Positions 32,490-42,077 are shown, counted from the stretch's first letter. The stretch is 64,000 nt of DNA from Arthrobacter cavernae (GCF_017368795.1 NZ_JAFNLL010000029.1:1-64000); one strand, 5' to 3'. The notes: generated by a model from the sequence alone, not told the origin. Program-made: numbers and translations.

Positions 32490-33896
32490 TCAGCGCTTCT
32501 CCTTCTCTCCTTCAGCATTTCCGACAGTGGCGGGGGTGTTCAGTGCGGCCCAGGCGGTGTACCCGCCGAGCATGTCACTGACGCGGGCGTGGCCGCGTTC
32601 GCGCAGGACGCTGGCTGCGACGCTGGAGCGCCAGCCGCCGGCGCAGTGGACGATCACGGGCCGGTCGTCGGGCAGTTCGGCGTGGCGGCGGCCGATTTCG
32701 GCCAGGGGGATATGGATGGATCCGGGGACGGATCCATCGTCCCGCTCGCCCTGATTGCGGACATCGAGGATGATCGCGTTCTCATCTCCTGCCGTGGCTT
32801 CGAGGTCTTCTGCCTTGATCCTGCGCCCGGTCTGCGTGGGTGCAAGCACGGCGAACGCGTCATGTGAGACGTTCAGGTAGCCTGCAACCCTGTCGTAGCC
32901 GATGCGCCCCAGCCGCAGCGCTGCCTCCCGCTCGCGCCCCGGTTCGGCGACGATGATGATCTCCTCGTCGACGTCCAGGACCATGCCCGCGGTTTCCGCG
33001 AACCGGCCGTCGATGCCGACGTTCAGGGACTGCTCCAGGTGCCCGGATGCGAAGGCTTCCGGGCTGCGGGTATCGAGGATTTTCGCTCCGGCAGCGACCA
33101 GCTCCCTAACGGCGGCCGCACCCAGGACGGCCGGGCTGGGCGAGTCCATCAGGGCACGGTTTTTCCGGTTCAGCACGGCATCCGTGGCGAAGTACCGGGG
33201 AATCGAGGGCTGCCCGGTGGTAATCATCTGCACGAAGTCTTCCTCGGACATCGGCTGGACCGAGGGATTCATGAACCGTTGCGCACCAATGGTGGATTCA
33301 AGGTCTTCCGAGAGGTTCTTGCCGCAGGCCGAGCCGGCGCCGTGGGCAGGCATCAGGCGCACCTCTCCCGGTAGCACCATCAGTATCTCGTGGATGGAGC
33401 GGTACAGGGCCCGGGCCAGTTCGACGGAATCGGCGCCCACGGCCGCGGCAAGATCAGGCCGTCCGACATCGCCAACGAACAACGCATCGCCGGTCAGGAC
33501 GGCATGCGGGACAGCGCCCCCTGGCCGCTCGCGCACCAGCACTGAGATGGACTCCCACGTGTGCCCGGGGGTTTCCAGGATCTCCAGTTCCACGGAACCG
33601 AGGGAAATCCTCTCCCCGTGCGAGAGCGCACGGACGTCGTATTCAGCTTCGGCCCTGCGGCCGTATCCGATCCACGCCCCCGTAGCCTCAGCCAGTTCCA
33701 AATGACCGGCGATGAAGTCGGCGTGGAAATGGGTATTGATGACGCCCTCGATGCTCAGGCCGCTGGACGCCGCGTCGGCAAGGTACCCTCCGATGTCACG
33801 GCGGGGATCAACAACCACGGCCCTTCCCGTCGTTTCATCCCCAATCAGATACGAACCGTGAGAGAGGCAGTCGATGTAGTACTGCTTAATAAGCAT
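32490..33896 (-). CDS. Persulfide dioxygenase-rhodanese fusion (CstB-like)
   Basis: 468 residues. An N-terminal ETHE1-type metallo-beta-lactamase domain (THFHADFIAGH, TPGHTWES, GDALFVGDVGRPDL, MPAHGAGSACGKN) should oxidise the sulfane sulfur of low-molecular-weight persulfides with non-haem iron. Two rhodanese domains follow: the first lacks the active Cys (VAEPGRE at that place), the second has it (HCAGGWRSS). This is the plan of CstB from Staphylococcus aureus. ATG 33896 with AGGAGG upstream; the frame runs open to 34805 without homology. Divergent from the CstR-like gene across twin operators, hence probably induced by reactive sulfur species. Confidence 0.9.
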   Translation of the reverse strand: MLIKQYYIDCLSHGSYLIGDETTGRAVVVDPRRDIGGYLADAASSGLSIEGVINTHFHADFIAGHLELAEATGAWIGYGRRAEAEYDVRALSHGERISLGSVELEILETPGHTWESISVLVRERPGGAVPHAVLTGDALFVGDVGRPDLAAAVGADSVELARALYRSIHEILMVLPGEVRLMPAHGAGSACGKNLSEDLESTIGAQRFMNPSVQPMSEEDFVQMITTGQPSIPRYFATDAVLNRKNRALMDSPSPAVLGAAAVRELVAAGAKILDTRSPEAFASGHLEQSLNVGIDGRFAETAGMVLDVDEEIIIVAEPGREREAALRLGRIGYDRVAGYLNVSHDAFAVLAPTQTGRRIKAEDLEATAGDENAIILDVRNQGERDDGSVPGSIHIPLAEIGRRHAELPDDRPVIVHCAGGWRSSVAASVLRERGHARVSDMLGGYTAWAALNTPATVGNAEGEKEKR

Positions 33897-33960
33897 GGGA
33901 ATCCTCCTGGATAACGTCATCCACCGGTTCAACCGGCCGGGCGTACCACCCATGCTACAC

Positions 33961-34295
<335 letters not shown>

Positions 34296-34433
34296 ACCTT
34301 CCCTGCCCTGGCAACACCGGGCAGGGACCGTCCGGCCCGGACCCGAGCATGACACCACCTCCCGCCGCGATGACGGCTGCCCGCAACAGGGCGCGCCGTC
34401 GGCACCGACCACATCACAACCCCGGAGCACAGC

Positions 34434-35030
34434 ATGAGAACCACCACCGAGCCGACCACACCCTTGGCGATCGAAGCCGAAACCCTCAAGAATCGGATCC
34501 TGGAACACGATGACCTGCTGGTCATTGACGTGCGCAGCAGCGCGGAGTTCGAAGCCCTGCACATCCGCGGGTCCTACCATGTGCCTCTGCCGCTGCTGGG
34601 CGAGCATGCACAGGACTTCGCTGACCGGTTCGGGCCCAAAGTCGTCCTTGTCTGCCAGTCCGGCATCAGGGCCGGGCAGGCCCGGGAGCTGCTGGGCAGT
34701 TGCGGGCTCGAAGGCGCAGCCGTGCTGGAGGGCGGAGTACCGGCCTTTGCCGCAGCGGGCGGCGATGTCGTGCGCGGCCGCAACGCGTGGGCGCTGGAGC
34801 GGCAAGTGCGGATGGCCGCCGGAACTCTCGTGCTGGCAGGAATTGCCGGTGGCCGGTTTCTCTCCCCGAAGCTGCGCCTGGTCGCAGGAGGCATCGGCGC
34901 AGGACTGACGTTCTCGGCCGCCACCAACAGTTGCGCAATGGGAGCAGTGCTGCTGAAAATGCCCTGGAACCGGCGCAGGCCCGAGCCCACGGCCCGCCAG
35001 GCCCTGGAGCAGCTCCCCGTCGCTTCGTGA
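34434..35030 (+). CDS. Membrane-anchored rhodanese (YgaP-like)
   Basis: 198 residues. Rhodanese domain with active Cys in CQSGIRAG (about residues 10-120), then a DUF2892-like part with two hydrophobic segments (TLVLAGIAGG, LVAGGIGAGLTFSA). GGAG lies seven bases before the ATG. It overlaps the TauE gene by four bases (GTGA). Probably hands sulfane sulfur to or from the membrane transporter. Confidence 0.85.
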   Translation: MRTTTEPTTPLAIEAETLKNRILEHDDLLVIDVRSSAEFEALHIRGSYHVPLPLLGEHAQDFADRFGPKVVLVCQSGIRAGQARELLGSCGLEGAAVLEGGVPAFAAAGGDVVRGRNAWALERQVRMAAGTLVLAGIAGGRFLSPKLRLVAGGIGAGLTFSAATNSCAMGAVLLKMPWNRRRPEPTARQALEQLPVAS

Positions 35031-35803
35031 TCGCCCCAGCGCTCGGCCTCGGCGCCATCGTCGGCGCGCTGCTGGGGATCGTCGGCGGGGGCGGGTCGAT
35101 CCTGGCCGTCCCCGCCCTCGTCTACGGGATCGGCATGCCCCTGTCGGCGGCCATTCCCAGTTCCCTCATCGTCGTCGGCACGTCCTCGGCCGTGGCCGTC
35201 CTCCCCCGCCTCAAGAGCGGTGTCAACTGGCGCCTTGCCGGCATCATCGGCAGCGCCGGCATCGCCACGGTCTACGCGGGCGCCGCAGTGAACAAGCGCC
35301 TGGACCCGGACATCCTGCTGATGGCCTTCGCGCTGATCATGGTCGTTGCCGGCATCCGCATGTTCTCCGACAACGACAGAACCGGCGGTGCCTGCGCCCT
35401 GCCCTCGGGCAGGATCAACTGGCACCGATGCCTCCCCAAAGCCGTCGCAACCGGCGCCATCGTCGGATTCCTCACCGGACTGCTTGGCGTCGGCGGAGGA
35501 TTCCTGATCGTTCCCGCCCTCGCGATCGTCCTTGGCCTGCCGATGGCCGCAGCAGTCGGCACCTCTCTGGTCATCATCGTGGTAAATTCCCTGGCCGGCT
35601 TCGCTTCCCACCTGCAGAACCTCGACCTGGACTGGGGCGTGACCGCAGCGTTCGTCGCGGCCGCCATGGTCGCATCCCTGCTCTCAGCACGGATCGGACG
35701 GAACCTCCCCGGGACCGTCCTGAAAAAAGGCTTCGCCGTCCTCGTCCTGCTCATCGCCGTGTTCGTTGCCGTCCAGGCAACCCTGGGGCAAGGCGGCACC
35801 TGA
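35027..35803 (+). CDS. TauE/SafE-family sulfur-compound transporter
   Basis: A 258-residue multi-pass membrane protein (about eight segments) with two halves, each opening with an AIVGxLxGxxGxGGxxLxVPAL motif typical of TauE/SafE permeases. Probably exports sulfite or thiosulfate formed by the dioxygenase. The GTG start overlaps the rhodanese stop. Its own stop codon TGA lies inside the right att copy, so the gene ends exactly at the island border. Confidence 0.88.
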   Translation: MIAPALGLGAIVGALLGIVGGGGSILAVPALVYGIGMPLSAAIPSSLIVVGTSSAVAVLPRLKSGVNWRLAGIIGSAGIATVYAGAAVNKRLDPDILLMAFALIMVVAGIRMFSDNDRTGGACALPSGRINWHRCLPKAVATGAIVGFLTGLLGVGGGFLIVPALAIVLGLPMAAAVGTSLVIIVVNSLAGFASHLQNLDLDWGVTAAFVAAAMVASLLSARIGRNLPGTVLKKGFAVLVLLIAVFVAVQATLGQGGT

Positions 35804-35813
35804 TAGGAAGCTC
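35800..35813. repeat. Right att-like repeat
   Basis: CTGATAGGAAGCTC, identical to 31952-31965 in tRNA-Thr. A terminator follows directly, which may have been the original tRNA terminator. Confidence 0.75.
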
Positions 35814-35817
35814 GAAA

Positions 35818-35853
35818 AAGAAATCCCCGCACTCCTCGAGTGCGGGGATTTCT
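35818..35853. terminator. Bidirectional terminator at the right island border
   Basis: AGAAATCCCCGCACTC and GAGTGCGGGGATTTCT are perfectly complementary around a three-base loop. It also serves the aldo/keto reductase gene coming from the other side. Confidence 0.9.
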
Positions 35854-35888
35854 GCGTTCCAGCCAGCGTTTGGATGCCGACGGCGGGA

Positions 35889-36728
35889 TCAGGCGAAGTC
35901 GGAGACCGCCGGGTCCGGGCCGATGCGGCCCTCGGCGCCGCGGTCCAGGCCGTTGATGGCCTCGACGTCGGCGGCGTCAAGGGTGACGCCCAAAGCCGCG
36001 AAGTTCTCTTGGATGCGGGATTCGGTGACGGACTTGGGGATCACCACATTGCCGATGGCCAGGTGCCAGGCGATGACCACTTGGGCCGGGGTGGCGTTGT
36101 GCTTGGCCGCGATCCCGGCCACGGTGGCGTCCTCCAGGAGCTCGCCGCCCTGGCCCAGCGGGGACCAGGCCTGCGTCAGGATGCCCTTGGAGACATTGAA
36201 CGCGCGCAGCTCGGCCTGGTTGAAGAAGGGGTGCAGCTCCACCTGGTTGATGGCCGGAACCACGCCGGTCTCGTCAATGATGCGCTGCAGGCCTTCCTTG
36301 GTGAAGTTGGAGACGCCGATGGATTTGACGCGCCCACGCTTCTGGAGTTCGACCAGGGCCTTCCACGTGTCCACGTACTTGTCCTGCTGGGGCTGCAGCC
36401 AGTGGATGAGATAGAGATCCAGGGACACCAGGCCCAGCCGGTCCAAGGAGGTTTCGAAGGCTGCCAGGGTGGATTCGTAGCCCTGGTCGGCATTCCACAG
36501 CTTGGTGGTGATGAAGAGTTCCTCGGGCGAGAGGCCGGAAGACGCGATGGCACGGCCCACACCTGCCTCGTTGCCGTAGATCTTTGCGGTATCGATGTGG
36601 CGGAAGCCGGCGTCGAATGCCTGGCGGACCACCTTTTCAGCTACACCGTCTTCGACTTGCCACACCCCGTAGCCGAGCTGGGGAATGGTGTTGCCGTCGT
36701 TAAAGGTCAGGTTTGGTGACGTAGTCAT
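35889..36728 (-). CDS. Aldo/keto reductase
   Basis: NADPH-dependent TIM-barrel oxidoreductase, 279 residues (AKR5-like, 2,5-diketo-gluconate reductase type). The catalytic set is visible: DTAKIYGNE (Asp, Tyr), TTKLW (Lys) and IHWLQP (His); IGVSNF and IPKSVTESRI bind substrate and cofactor. The physiological substrate is unknown. ATG 36728, with GCAGG upstream. Confidence 0.92.
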   Translation of the reverse strand: MTTSPNLTFNDGNTIPQLGYGVWQVEDGVAEKVVRQAFDAGFRHIDTAKIYGNEAGVGRAIASSGLSPEELFITTKLWNADQGYESTLAAFETSLDRLGLVSLDLYLIHWLQPQQDKYVDTWKALVELQKRGRVKSIGVSNFTKEGLQRIIDETGVVPAINQVELHPFFNQAELRAFNVSKGILTQAWSPLGQGGELLEDATVAGIAAKHNATPAQVVIAWHLAIGNVVIPKSVTESRIQENFAALGVTLDAADVEAINGLDRGAEGRIGPDPAVSDFA

Positions 36729-36756
36729 GACAACCATCCTGCCAGCCGCGGCATGC

Positions 36757-37197
36757 TCAGACGTGGAGCTGCCGCTCGGCGTCGGCGATCTGTTCAAACA
36801 CATGTTCCGCACGCCGGCGCACCGAGATGGCACCGACAGGCACAGGCCCGACGGCAAGCCGGAGCATGGCCGCTGCTTCCGCCGTGGTGGCCAGCGAGTT
36901 CCCGGCCTTGGACAGCGCCCGGTGGACGCCGGCCAGCGGACCCGGAATGTCCAGGCCGTCGCTGGGCGAGGTCTTCTGCGCTTCCACGCAGATGGCCCTC
37001 ACGCGAGGAGACAATTCGGCCAGCTCATTGGCGATCTCCACGAGCTCGTTGTACAGCTGCTCGTCGTCCACGCCCTCCAGGACCTGGTGGTACCGGTCCA
37101 GGCCGCGGTGGAAGCGGTCATGGGCGCGGCGCCACAGCCCCTTGCCCAGTTCAATATCGTCCTTCCGCCCTTGCCGGACGGTCCCGAAGAAACCCAA
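36757..37197 (-). CDS. Conserved hypothetical helical protein
   Basis: 146 residues, mostly predicted helix with charged heptad-like stretches (DDEQLYNELVEIANELAEL); no signal or membrane segment. I do not recognise the family. TTG start eight bases after the bpa stop, with AGGGCAGG upstream, so it is probably co-transcribed with bpa. Confidence 0.65.
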   Translation of the reverse strand: MGFFGTVRQGRKDDIELGKGLWRRAHDRFHRGLDRYHQVLEGVDDEQLYNELVEIANELAELSPRVRAICVEAQKTSPSDGLDIPGPLAGVHRALSKAGNSLATTAEAAAMLRLAVGPVPVGAISVRRRAEHVFEQIADAERQLHV

Positions 37198-37205
37198 ACC
37201 TGCCC

Positions 37206-37859
37206 TTAGAGGTACTGGCCGGGACCGTGGTCCGGGTCCTCGGCGTGCGAAGGCTGGGCTGCGCCCGCCTTTTCGGGCGCAGGAGCACGCTGCGGCTCAC
37301 CATTTGCACCGATGACGACGCCGGGGGCGATCACGGTGCCGGGTGGGAGCTGGCGGAGTTGCATCTGGGCGACGACATGCTCGCGCGCCGCCTGCTGTGC
37401 GGCTATGGTCGCCTGGATGCCGTGGAACAGGCCCTCAAGCCAGCCGACCAGCTGGGCTTGGGCAATGCGAAGTTCAGCCTCGGAGGGTGCCTTGCCTTCA
37501 GGGAACGGCAGGCTGATGCGCTCCAGCTCATCGATGAGCTCCTGTGAGAGGCCCTCTTCGAGCTCCTTGATGGACCGCTCGTGGATCTCCGCGAGCCGGC
37601 CCCGCGCAGCCTCATCCAAAGGCGCGCTCTTCACTTCCTCCAGCAGCTGGCGGATCATGGTGCCGATCCGCATCACCTTGGCAGGCTCGTCCACGAGGTC
37701 CTGGACGCTGCCCGTCTTCGCTTTGGCGGCCTTGCCCTCGACGTCCCGGGCAGCCTCCTGCTCCTGGGGTGTCTGCACACCGTCGTCCAGGGTGGTGCCT
37801 TCCACGGGGATGTCGTCCGAAGTTTCATCCGTGGACTGAATGCCGCTCAGATCGCTCAT
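37206..37859 (-). CDS. bpa: Bacterial proteasome activator Bpa/PafE
   Basis: 217 residues. The helical core (about 50-175, VQDLVDEPAKVMRIGTMIRQ to IAAQQAAREHVVAQ) matches the Bpa (PafE) family, ATP-independent ring activators of the 20S proteasome. The protein ends in GQYL, the C-terminal motif that docks into proteasome alpha-ring pockets. The N-terminal 50 residues are acidic and probably disordered. It implies that this organism has a 20S proteasome elsewhere. Confidence 0.9.
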   Translation of the reverse strand: MSDLSGIQSTDETSDDIPVEGTTLDDGVQTPQEQEAARDVEGKAAKAKTGSVQDLVDEPAKVMRIGTMIRQLLEEVKSAPLDEAARGRLAEIHERSIKELEEGLSQELIDELERISLPFPEGKAPSEAELRIAQAQLVGWLEGLFHGIQATIAAQQAAREHVVAQMQLRQLPPGTVIAPGVVIGANGEPQRAPAPEKAGAAQPSHAEDPDHGPGQYL

Positions 37860-37938
37860 GCGTTCATACTCTCACGGAGCCCCGATGGTCCATCTGTCAT
37901 GGCCGGGATTTCGACTTCGTCCGTAGCGAAACAGCATG

Positions 37939-38130
37939 TCAGCAGCACCTTCCCTGCGGGTTGCTGTCCTGCCGGTCCATGCGGTCACGCCAGAACTCGC
38001 GCTCGGTCATGGCGGGACCTGAGTGGCCCGAGGCCTCGTGGTGTTCAAGGTATCTCTCGAACGCGTCAGCGCCCATGATTCCTTTCACGAACGCCGTGAA
38101 GCCCCGGAGACCCCTCACGATGGAAGACAT
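37939..38130 (-). CDS. YbdD/YjiX-family small protein
   Basis: 63 residues with the family core GADAFERYLEHHEASGHSGPAMTEREFWRDR. Its ATG shares one base with the cstA stop (TGATG), so it is translationally coupled. Such small proteins accompany CstA/BtsT pyruvate or peptide transporters; their exact role is unclear. A double Cys ends the chain. Confidence 0.9.
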   Translation of the reverse strand: MSSIVRGLRGFTAFVKGIMGADAFERYLEHHEASGHSGPAMTEREFWRDRMDRQDSNPQGRCC

Positions 38131-40406
38131 CAGTGGTGTGCCGGCCGCTCGGTCCGTTGCCCGGCAGGCAGGCTGTTCCACTCGGCCTGGAGTTCCTTCT
38201 CGGCCTTGGTGGGAAAGAGCCCGGCGGGGGCGAATACCCTGGACGGCCGTGGCTCGTCCTCGTGGTCGTGGCCGCCGCCCTGCTTGAAGGCCTTGGCCGT
38301 GGCGATGAGCGCTGCGATGATCACTATGACGCTGAGCGTCACGAAAATGACCGACAGGACCCCCTGGACCATCGTGTTGCGGACCACGGCCTCCATGGCT
38401 TCGACCGTCTTGGCCGTGCCGAAGGAGGATTTGCCGTCCGCCAGCGCCTTGGCGAACGCCGCATTGTTGGCAAAGTAGCCCACGGCCGGAACCGGGGAGA
38501 AGATCTTCTGCAGGCTCGCCGTCACGGTGACGACGGCTACGAAGGCCAGAGGAACGGCCACGATCCAGAGGTACTTGAAGGAGCCCCGCTTGGCTGCGAT
38601 GGCCATGCAGACCGCGAGCGCGATGGCGGCCAGGAGCTGGTTGGCGATGCCGAACAGCGGGAACAGCGTGTTGATGCCGCCCAGCGGATCGGTGACGCCC
38701 ATGAGCAGGACGGCACCCCAGGCGCCGACCATCACGGCGGTGCACAGCCAGGCGCCCGGGCGCCAGGACGCCTCCTTGAACTTCGGGATGAAATTGCCGA
38801 TGGAATCCTGCAGCATGAAGCGCGCCACGCGGGTTCCGGCGTCGACGGCGGTGAGGATGAACAGTGCCTCGAACATGATGGCGAAGTGGTACCAGAAGGC
38901 CATCATGGAGGTGCCACCGATGAACTGCTGCATGATGTGGGCGAGCCCGACGGCGAGGGTCGGGGCGCCGCCGGTGCGTGACACAATGCTGGGCTCGCCA
39001 ACGTTCGTGGCGGTCTGTGCGAGATCGGCCGGCGTGATGTTGACGCCGGACAGCCCCAGGCTGTTGACCCAGGCCGCCGCCGTCTCAACCGTGCCGCCGG
39101 TCAGGGCGACAGGGGCGTTCATGGCGAAGTAGATGCCGCGGTCGATCGAGATGGCCGCAACGAGGGCCATGATGGCGACGAACGATTCCATGAGCATGCC
39201 GCCGTAGCCGATGAACCTGGTCTGGCGTTCCTTTTCGATCAGCTTGGGTGTGGTTCCCGAGGAGATCAGGGCGTGGAAGCCGGAGAGCGCGCCACAGGCG
39301 ATGGTGACGAAGAGGAACGGGAACAGCGCGCCGGAGAACACGGGACCGTTGTCCTTGCCGGCGAATTCGCTGAAGGCGGGGACGGTGATCTCCGGGCGGA
39401 CCACGATGATGGCCACGGCCAGCATGACGATGACGCCGATTTTCATGAACGTGGACAGGTAGTCGCGCGGGGCCAGCAGCAGCCAGACGGGAAGGATCGC
39501 GGCGATGAAGCCGTAGACGATGATGCCCCAGGCGATGGTGACCTTGTCCAGGTGGAAGAACGCGGCACCCCATTCGGTGCTGGCAACCGCGCCGCCGCCG
39601 ACGATGGCGGCCATGAGCAGGACGAAGCCGATGATGGAGACTTCCATGACCTTGCCCGGGCGGATGAAGCGCAGGTAGACGCCCATGAACAGGGCGATGG
39701 GGATGGTCATGCCCACGGAGAACACACCCCAGGGGCTTTCGCCGAGGGCGTTGACCACCACGAGGGCCAGGATCGCGACGATGATGATCATGATCAGCAG
39801 TGTTGCGATGAGCGCAGCCGTGCCGCCGATGGCGCCAAGCTCCTCGCGTGCCATCTGGCCGAGGGAACGTCCGCCGCGGCGCATGGAGAAGAACATGACC
39901 AGATAGTCCTGGACGGCGCCGGCGAGGACGACGCCGATGATGATCCAGATGGTGCCGGGCAGGTAGCCCATCTGGGCCGCGATGATGGGGCCCACGAGCG
40001 GCCCAGCCCCGGCGATGGCGGCGAAGTGGTGGCCGAACAGCACGTTCCGGTCGGTGCGGACGTAGTCCTTGCCGTCGGCCTTGTATTCGGCCGGGGTGGC
40101 ACGGCGGTCATTGGGTTTGAGCAGGTAGCGCTCGATGAACTTGGAGTAGAAGCGGTAGCCGATCAGGTAGGTGCAGACCGCGGCGAAGACGAACCAGATC
40201 GCGTTCACCGTTTCCCCGCGGACCAGGGCCACCATGAACCAGGCGACGGCGCCGAGCAGGGAAATGGCCGCCCAGACAGCAACCTTGGCCGGGGTCCACT
40301 TCCGCTCCGCGGCCTCGCGGACGGCGTCGTCCACGGCGGGTGCGGGCAGGGTGGGGTCACGTTCCATTACTGCGAGGGCCGGTTGTTCGTCTGCGGGTCT
40401 GCCCAT
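38130..40406 (-). CDS. cstA: Carbon starvation protein CstA (pyruvate/peptide transporter)
   Basis: A 758-residue inner-membrane protein with many transmembrane segments and the CstA N-domain signature (AIAGAGPLVGPIIAAQMGYL). Homologues BtsT and CstA take up pyruvate, and CstA is linked to peptide use in starvation. I chose ATG 40406, with AAGGAGG directly upstream; the upstream extension to 40457 lacks homology. Confidence 0.93.
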   Translation of the reverse strand: MGRPADEQPALAVMERDPTLPAPAVDDAVREAAERKWTPAKVAVWAAISLLGAVAWFMVALVRGETVNAIWFVFAAVCTYLIGYRFYSKFIERYLLKPNDRRATPAEYKADGKDYVRTDRNVLFGHHFAAIAGAGPLVGPIIAAQMGYLPGTIWIIIGVVLAGAVQDYLVMFFSMRRGGRSLGQMAREELGAIGGTAALIATLLIMIIIVAILALVVVNALGESPWGVFSVGMTIPIALFMGVYLRFIRPGKVMEVSIIGFVLLMAAIVGGGAVASTEWGAAFFHLDKVTIAWGIIVYGFIAAILPVWLLLAPRDYLSTFMKIGVIVMLAVAIIVVRPEITVPAFSEFAGKDNGPVFSGALFPFLFVTIACGALSGFHALISSGTTPKLIEKERQTRFIGYGGMLMESFVAIMALVAAISIDRGIYFAMNAPVALTGGTVETAAAWVNSLGLSGVNITPADLAQTATNVGEPSIVSRTGGAPTLAVGLAHIMQQFIGGTSMMAFWYHFAIMFEALFILTAVDAGTRVARFMLQDSIGNFIPKFKEASWRPGAWLCTAVMVGAWGAVLLMGVTDPLGGINTLFPLFGIANQLLAAIALAVCMAIAAKRGSFKYLWIVAVPLAFVAVVTVTASLQKIFSPVPAVGYFANNAAFAKALADGKSSFGTAKTVEAMEAVVRNTMVQGVLSVIFVTLSVIVIIAALIATAKAFKQGGGHDHEDEPRPSRVFAPAGLFPTKAEKELQAEWNSLPAGQRTERPAHH

Positions 40407-40572
40407 GTCTCCTCCTTGAGATGAAGTGCCGGTGCATGCTGCGGTGCTCCAGTCCACAGCACCCTAGCAAGGGGGACGGACAGGACAGCGGGCGCGGCGG
40501 GCTTGTCGAAAGGCTGCTCGGTGAACGGCGGCAACCGTGCGCCGGACGCAGCGGCTCCCGGCCAAAGCCCGG

Positions 40573-40860
40573 TCACATTGCGTGGCCCAGCCGCGCCTCG
40601 CAGAGGTCCAGCCAGCGGATTTCGGCTTCGGCCTGGAAGATCAGGGAATCCAGCACGAGCAGCCGGGCAGAGTCCGCCGGCCGCTGGTTGGCGGCCGTGT
40701 CCTTCCGGCCAGGGTGGTATAGACCTGGCCGATGTTCAGCGGTCAGGCCGATGATCAGCGGCCAGACGGCCCCGACGCGGCTTTCAAACTCGGCGCGCAG
40801 CTGATAGCCGTGTCGGGGCTGTTCCTGCAGCAGTGCCAGGATGCTGTGCCGGATGCTCAT
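40573..40860 (-). pseudogene. Decayed PadR-family regulator
   Basis: The N-terminus MSIRHSILALLQEQPRHGYQ is a PadR winged helix, and the C-terminus ARLLVLDSLIFQAEAEIRWL is the PadR dimerisation helix, but the middle is missing: 95 residues instead of about 180-200. A 19-base near-tandem duplication (40727-40745 and 40746-40764) shifts the frame just before the conserved NIGQVYTTL, which is still readable in another frame. An internal deletion behind it restores the original frame. The product could not form a normal recognition helix and wing. Confidence 0.75.
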
Positions 40861-40896
40861 GGGGGCTCCTTGCGGACAGGGAGGGCGCGGACACGT

Positions 40897-41880
40897 TCAG
40901 AGGAGCAGCAGAACCTTGCCCACGTGCTCGCCGGAATCGAAATACTCGTGGGCCTGCCGGACCTGCTCCAGAGGGAACGACTTCGCCACGAGCGGCTTGA
41001 TCCTGCCGTCGCTGAGCATGGGCCAGATGAACTCGCGCACGGCGTTCATGATGACGGCCTTTTCCTCGACCGGGCGCGGCCGCAGGGAGGTGCCGATAAT
41101 CGCGGCGCGCTTGCGGAGCAGCTGGCCGAGATCGACCTCGCCCTTGGCCCCGCCCTGCAGGCCGATGACGATCAGCCGGCCGTAGTCGGCCAGGGCGTCG
41201 ATGTTCTGCTGGAGGTATTTGGCACCGACGACGTCGAGGATCACGTCCGCGCCTTTGCCGCCGTTCTGCGCCTTGAGGCTTTCCGGGAAGTTCTCTTCGG
41301 CGTAATTGATGGCGATGTCCGCGCCCAGGAAGGCTTTGGCGGTGCCGACTTTTTCGTCGCTGCCGGCCGTTGCGGCCACGGTGGCGCCAACCGCCTTCGC
41401 AAGCTGGATCGCCATGGTGCCGATGCCGCCCGTGGCTCCGTGGATCAGGACCGTCTCACCGGCTTGCAGCTGCGCGGTCATGATCAGGTTCGAGTAGACC
41501 GTGGCCGCGACCTCGGGCAGCGATGCGGCGGTGACCAGGTCAACGCCGTCGGGAAGCCGCAGGACCTGTTCGGCGGACACGGCCACCTGCTGGGCGTAGC
41601 CGCCACCGGCGAGCAGCGCCACCACCTTGTCCCCGAGCGAGAACGCCTTGGTGACACCGGGGCCGAAGGCCGCGATGCGGCCGGAAACTTCCAGTCCCGG
41701 AACTTCGGAGGCTCCGGGGGGCGGCGGGTAGTGTCCCCGGCGCTGCTGGACATCCGCGCGGTTGAGACCGGCCGCGACGACGTCGATCAGCACCTCGCCC
41801 GGTCCCGGCACGGGAGCCGGGACCTCGCGGATCTCGAGGACTTCGGGCCCGCCCGGGGTGGAGATGTAGACGGCTTTCAT
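40897..41880 (-). CDS. NADPH:quinone oxidoreductase (zinc-free MDR)
   Basis: 327 residues, medium-chain dehydrogenase/reductase of the PIG3/quinone-oxidoreductase group. GroES-like N-domain (GLNRADVQQRRGHYPPPPG) and Rossmann motif IHGATGGIGTMAIQLAKA; no structural zinc cysteines. Expected to reduce quinones with NADPH. ATG 41880 begins the family homology (MKAVYISTPGGPE). Confidence 0.9.
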   Translation of the reverse strand: MKAVYISTPGGPEVLEIREVPAPVPGPGEVLIDVVAAGLNRADVQQRRGHYPPPPGASEVPGLEVSGRIAAFGPGVTKAFSLGDKVVALLAGGGYAQQVAVSAEQVLRLPDGVDLVTAASLPEVAATVYSNLIMTAQLQAGETVLIHGATGGIGTMAIQLAKAVGATVAATAGSDEKVGTAKAFLGADIAINYAEENFPESLKAQNGGKGADVILDVVGAKYLQQNIDALADYGRLIVIGLQGGAKGEVDLGQLLRKRAAIIGTSLRPRPVEEKAVIMNAVREFIWPMLSDGRIKPLVAKSFPLEQVRQAHEYFDSGEHVGKVLLLL

Positions 41881-41989
41881 GACGTGCTCCCGATTCCTGG
41901 CTGATGCGTGCAAGTGGCTGCCCGTCCGCGTGGAACACGGCGTCCGGTGTTTTGGTGCAGCCAACTCCCTATGAAACACTACTAGGCAG

Positions 41990-42077
41990 GGAAGGTTGTC
42001 CGAGCGGCCTAAGGAGCTGGTCTTGAAAACCAGTGTGCGGTAACCCCGCACCAAGGGTTCAAATCCCTTACCTTCCG
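41990..42077 (+). tRNA. tRNA-Ser (TGA)
   Basis: 88 nt with a long variable arm. Acceptor GGAAGGT pairs with ACCTTCC. Anticodon stem CTGGT/ACCAG with loop CTTGAAA, anticodon TGA at 42024-42026; T-loop TTCAAAT. CCA is not encoded. Confidence 0.96.
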
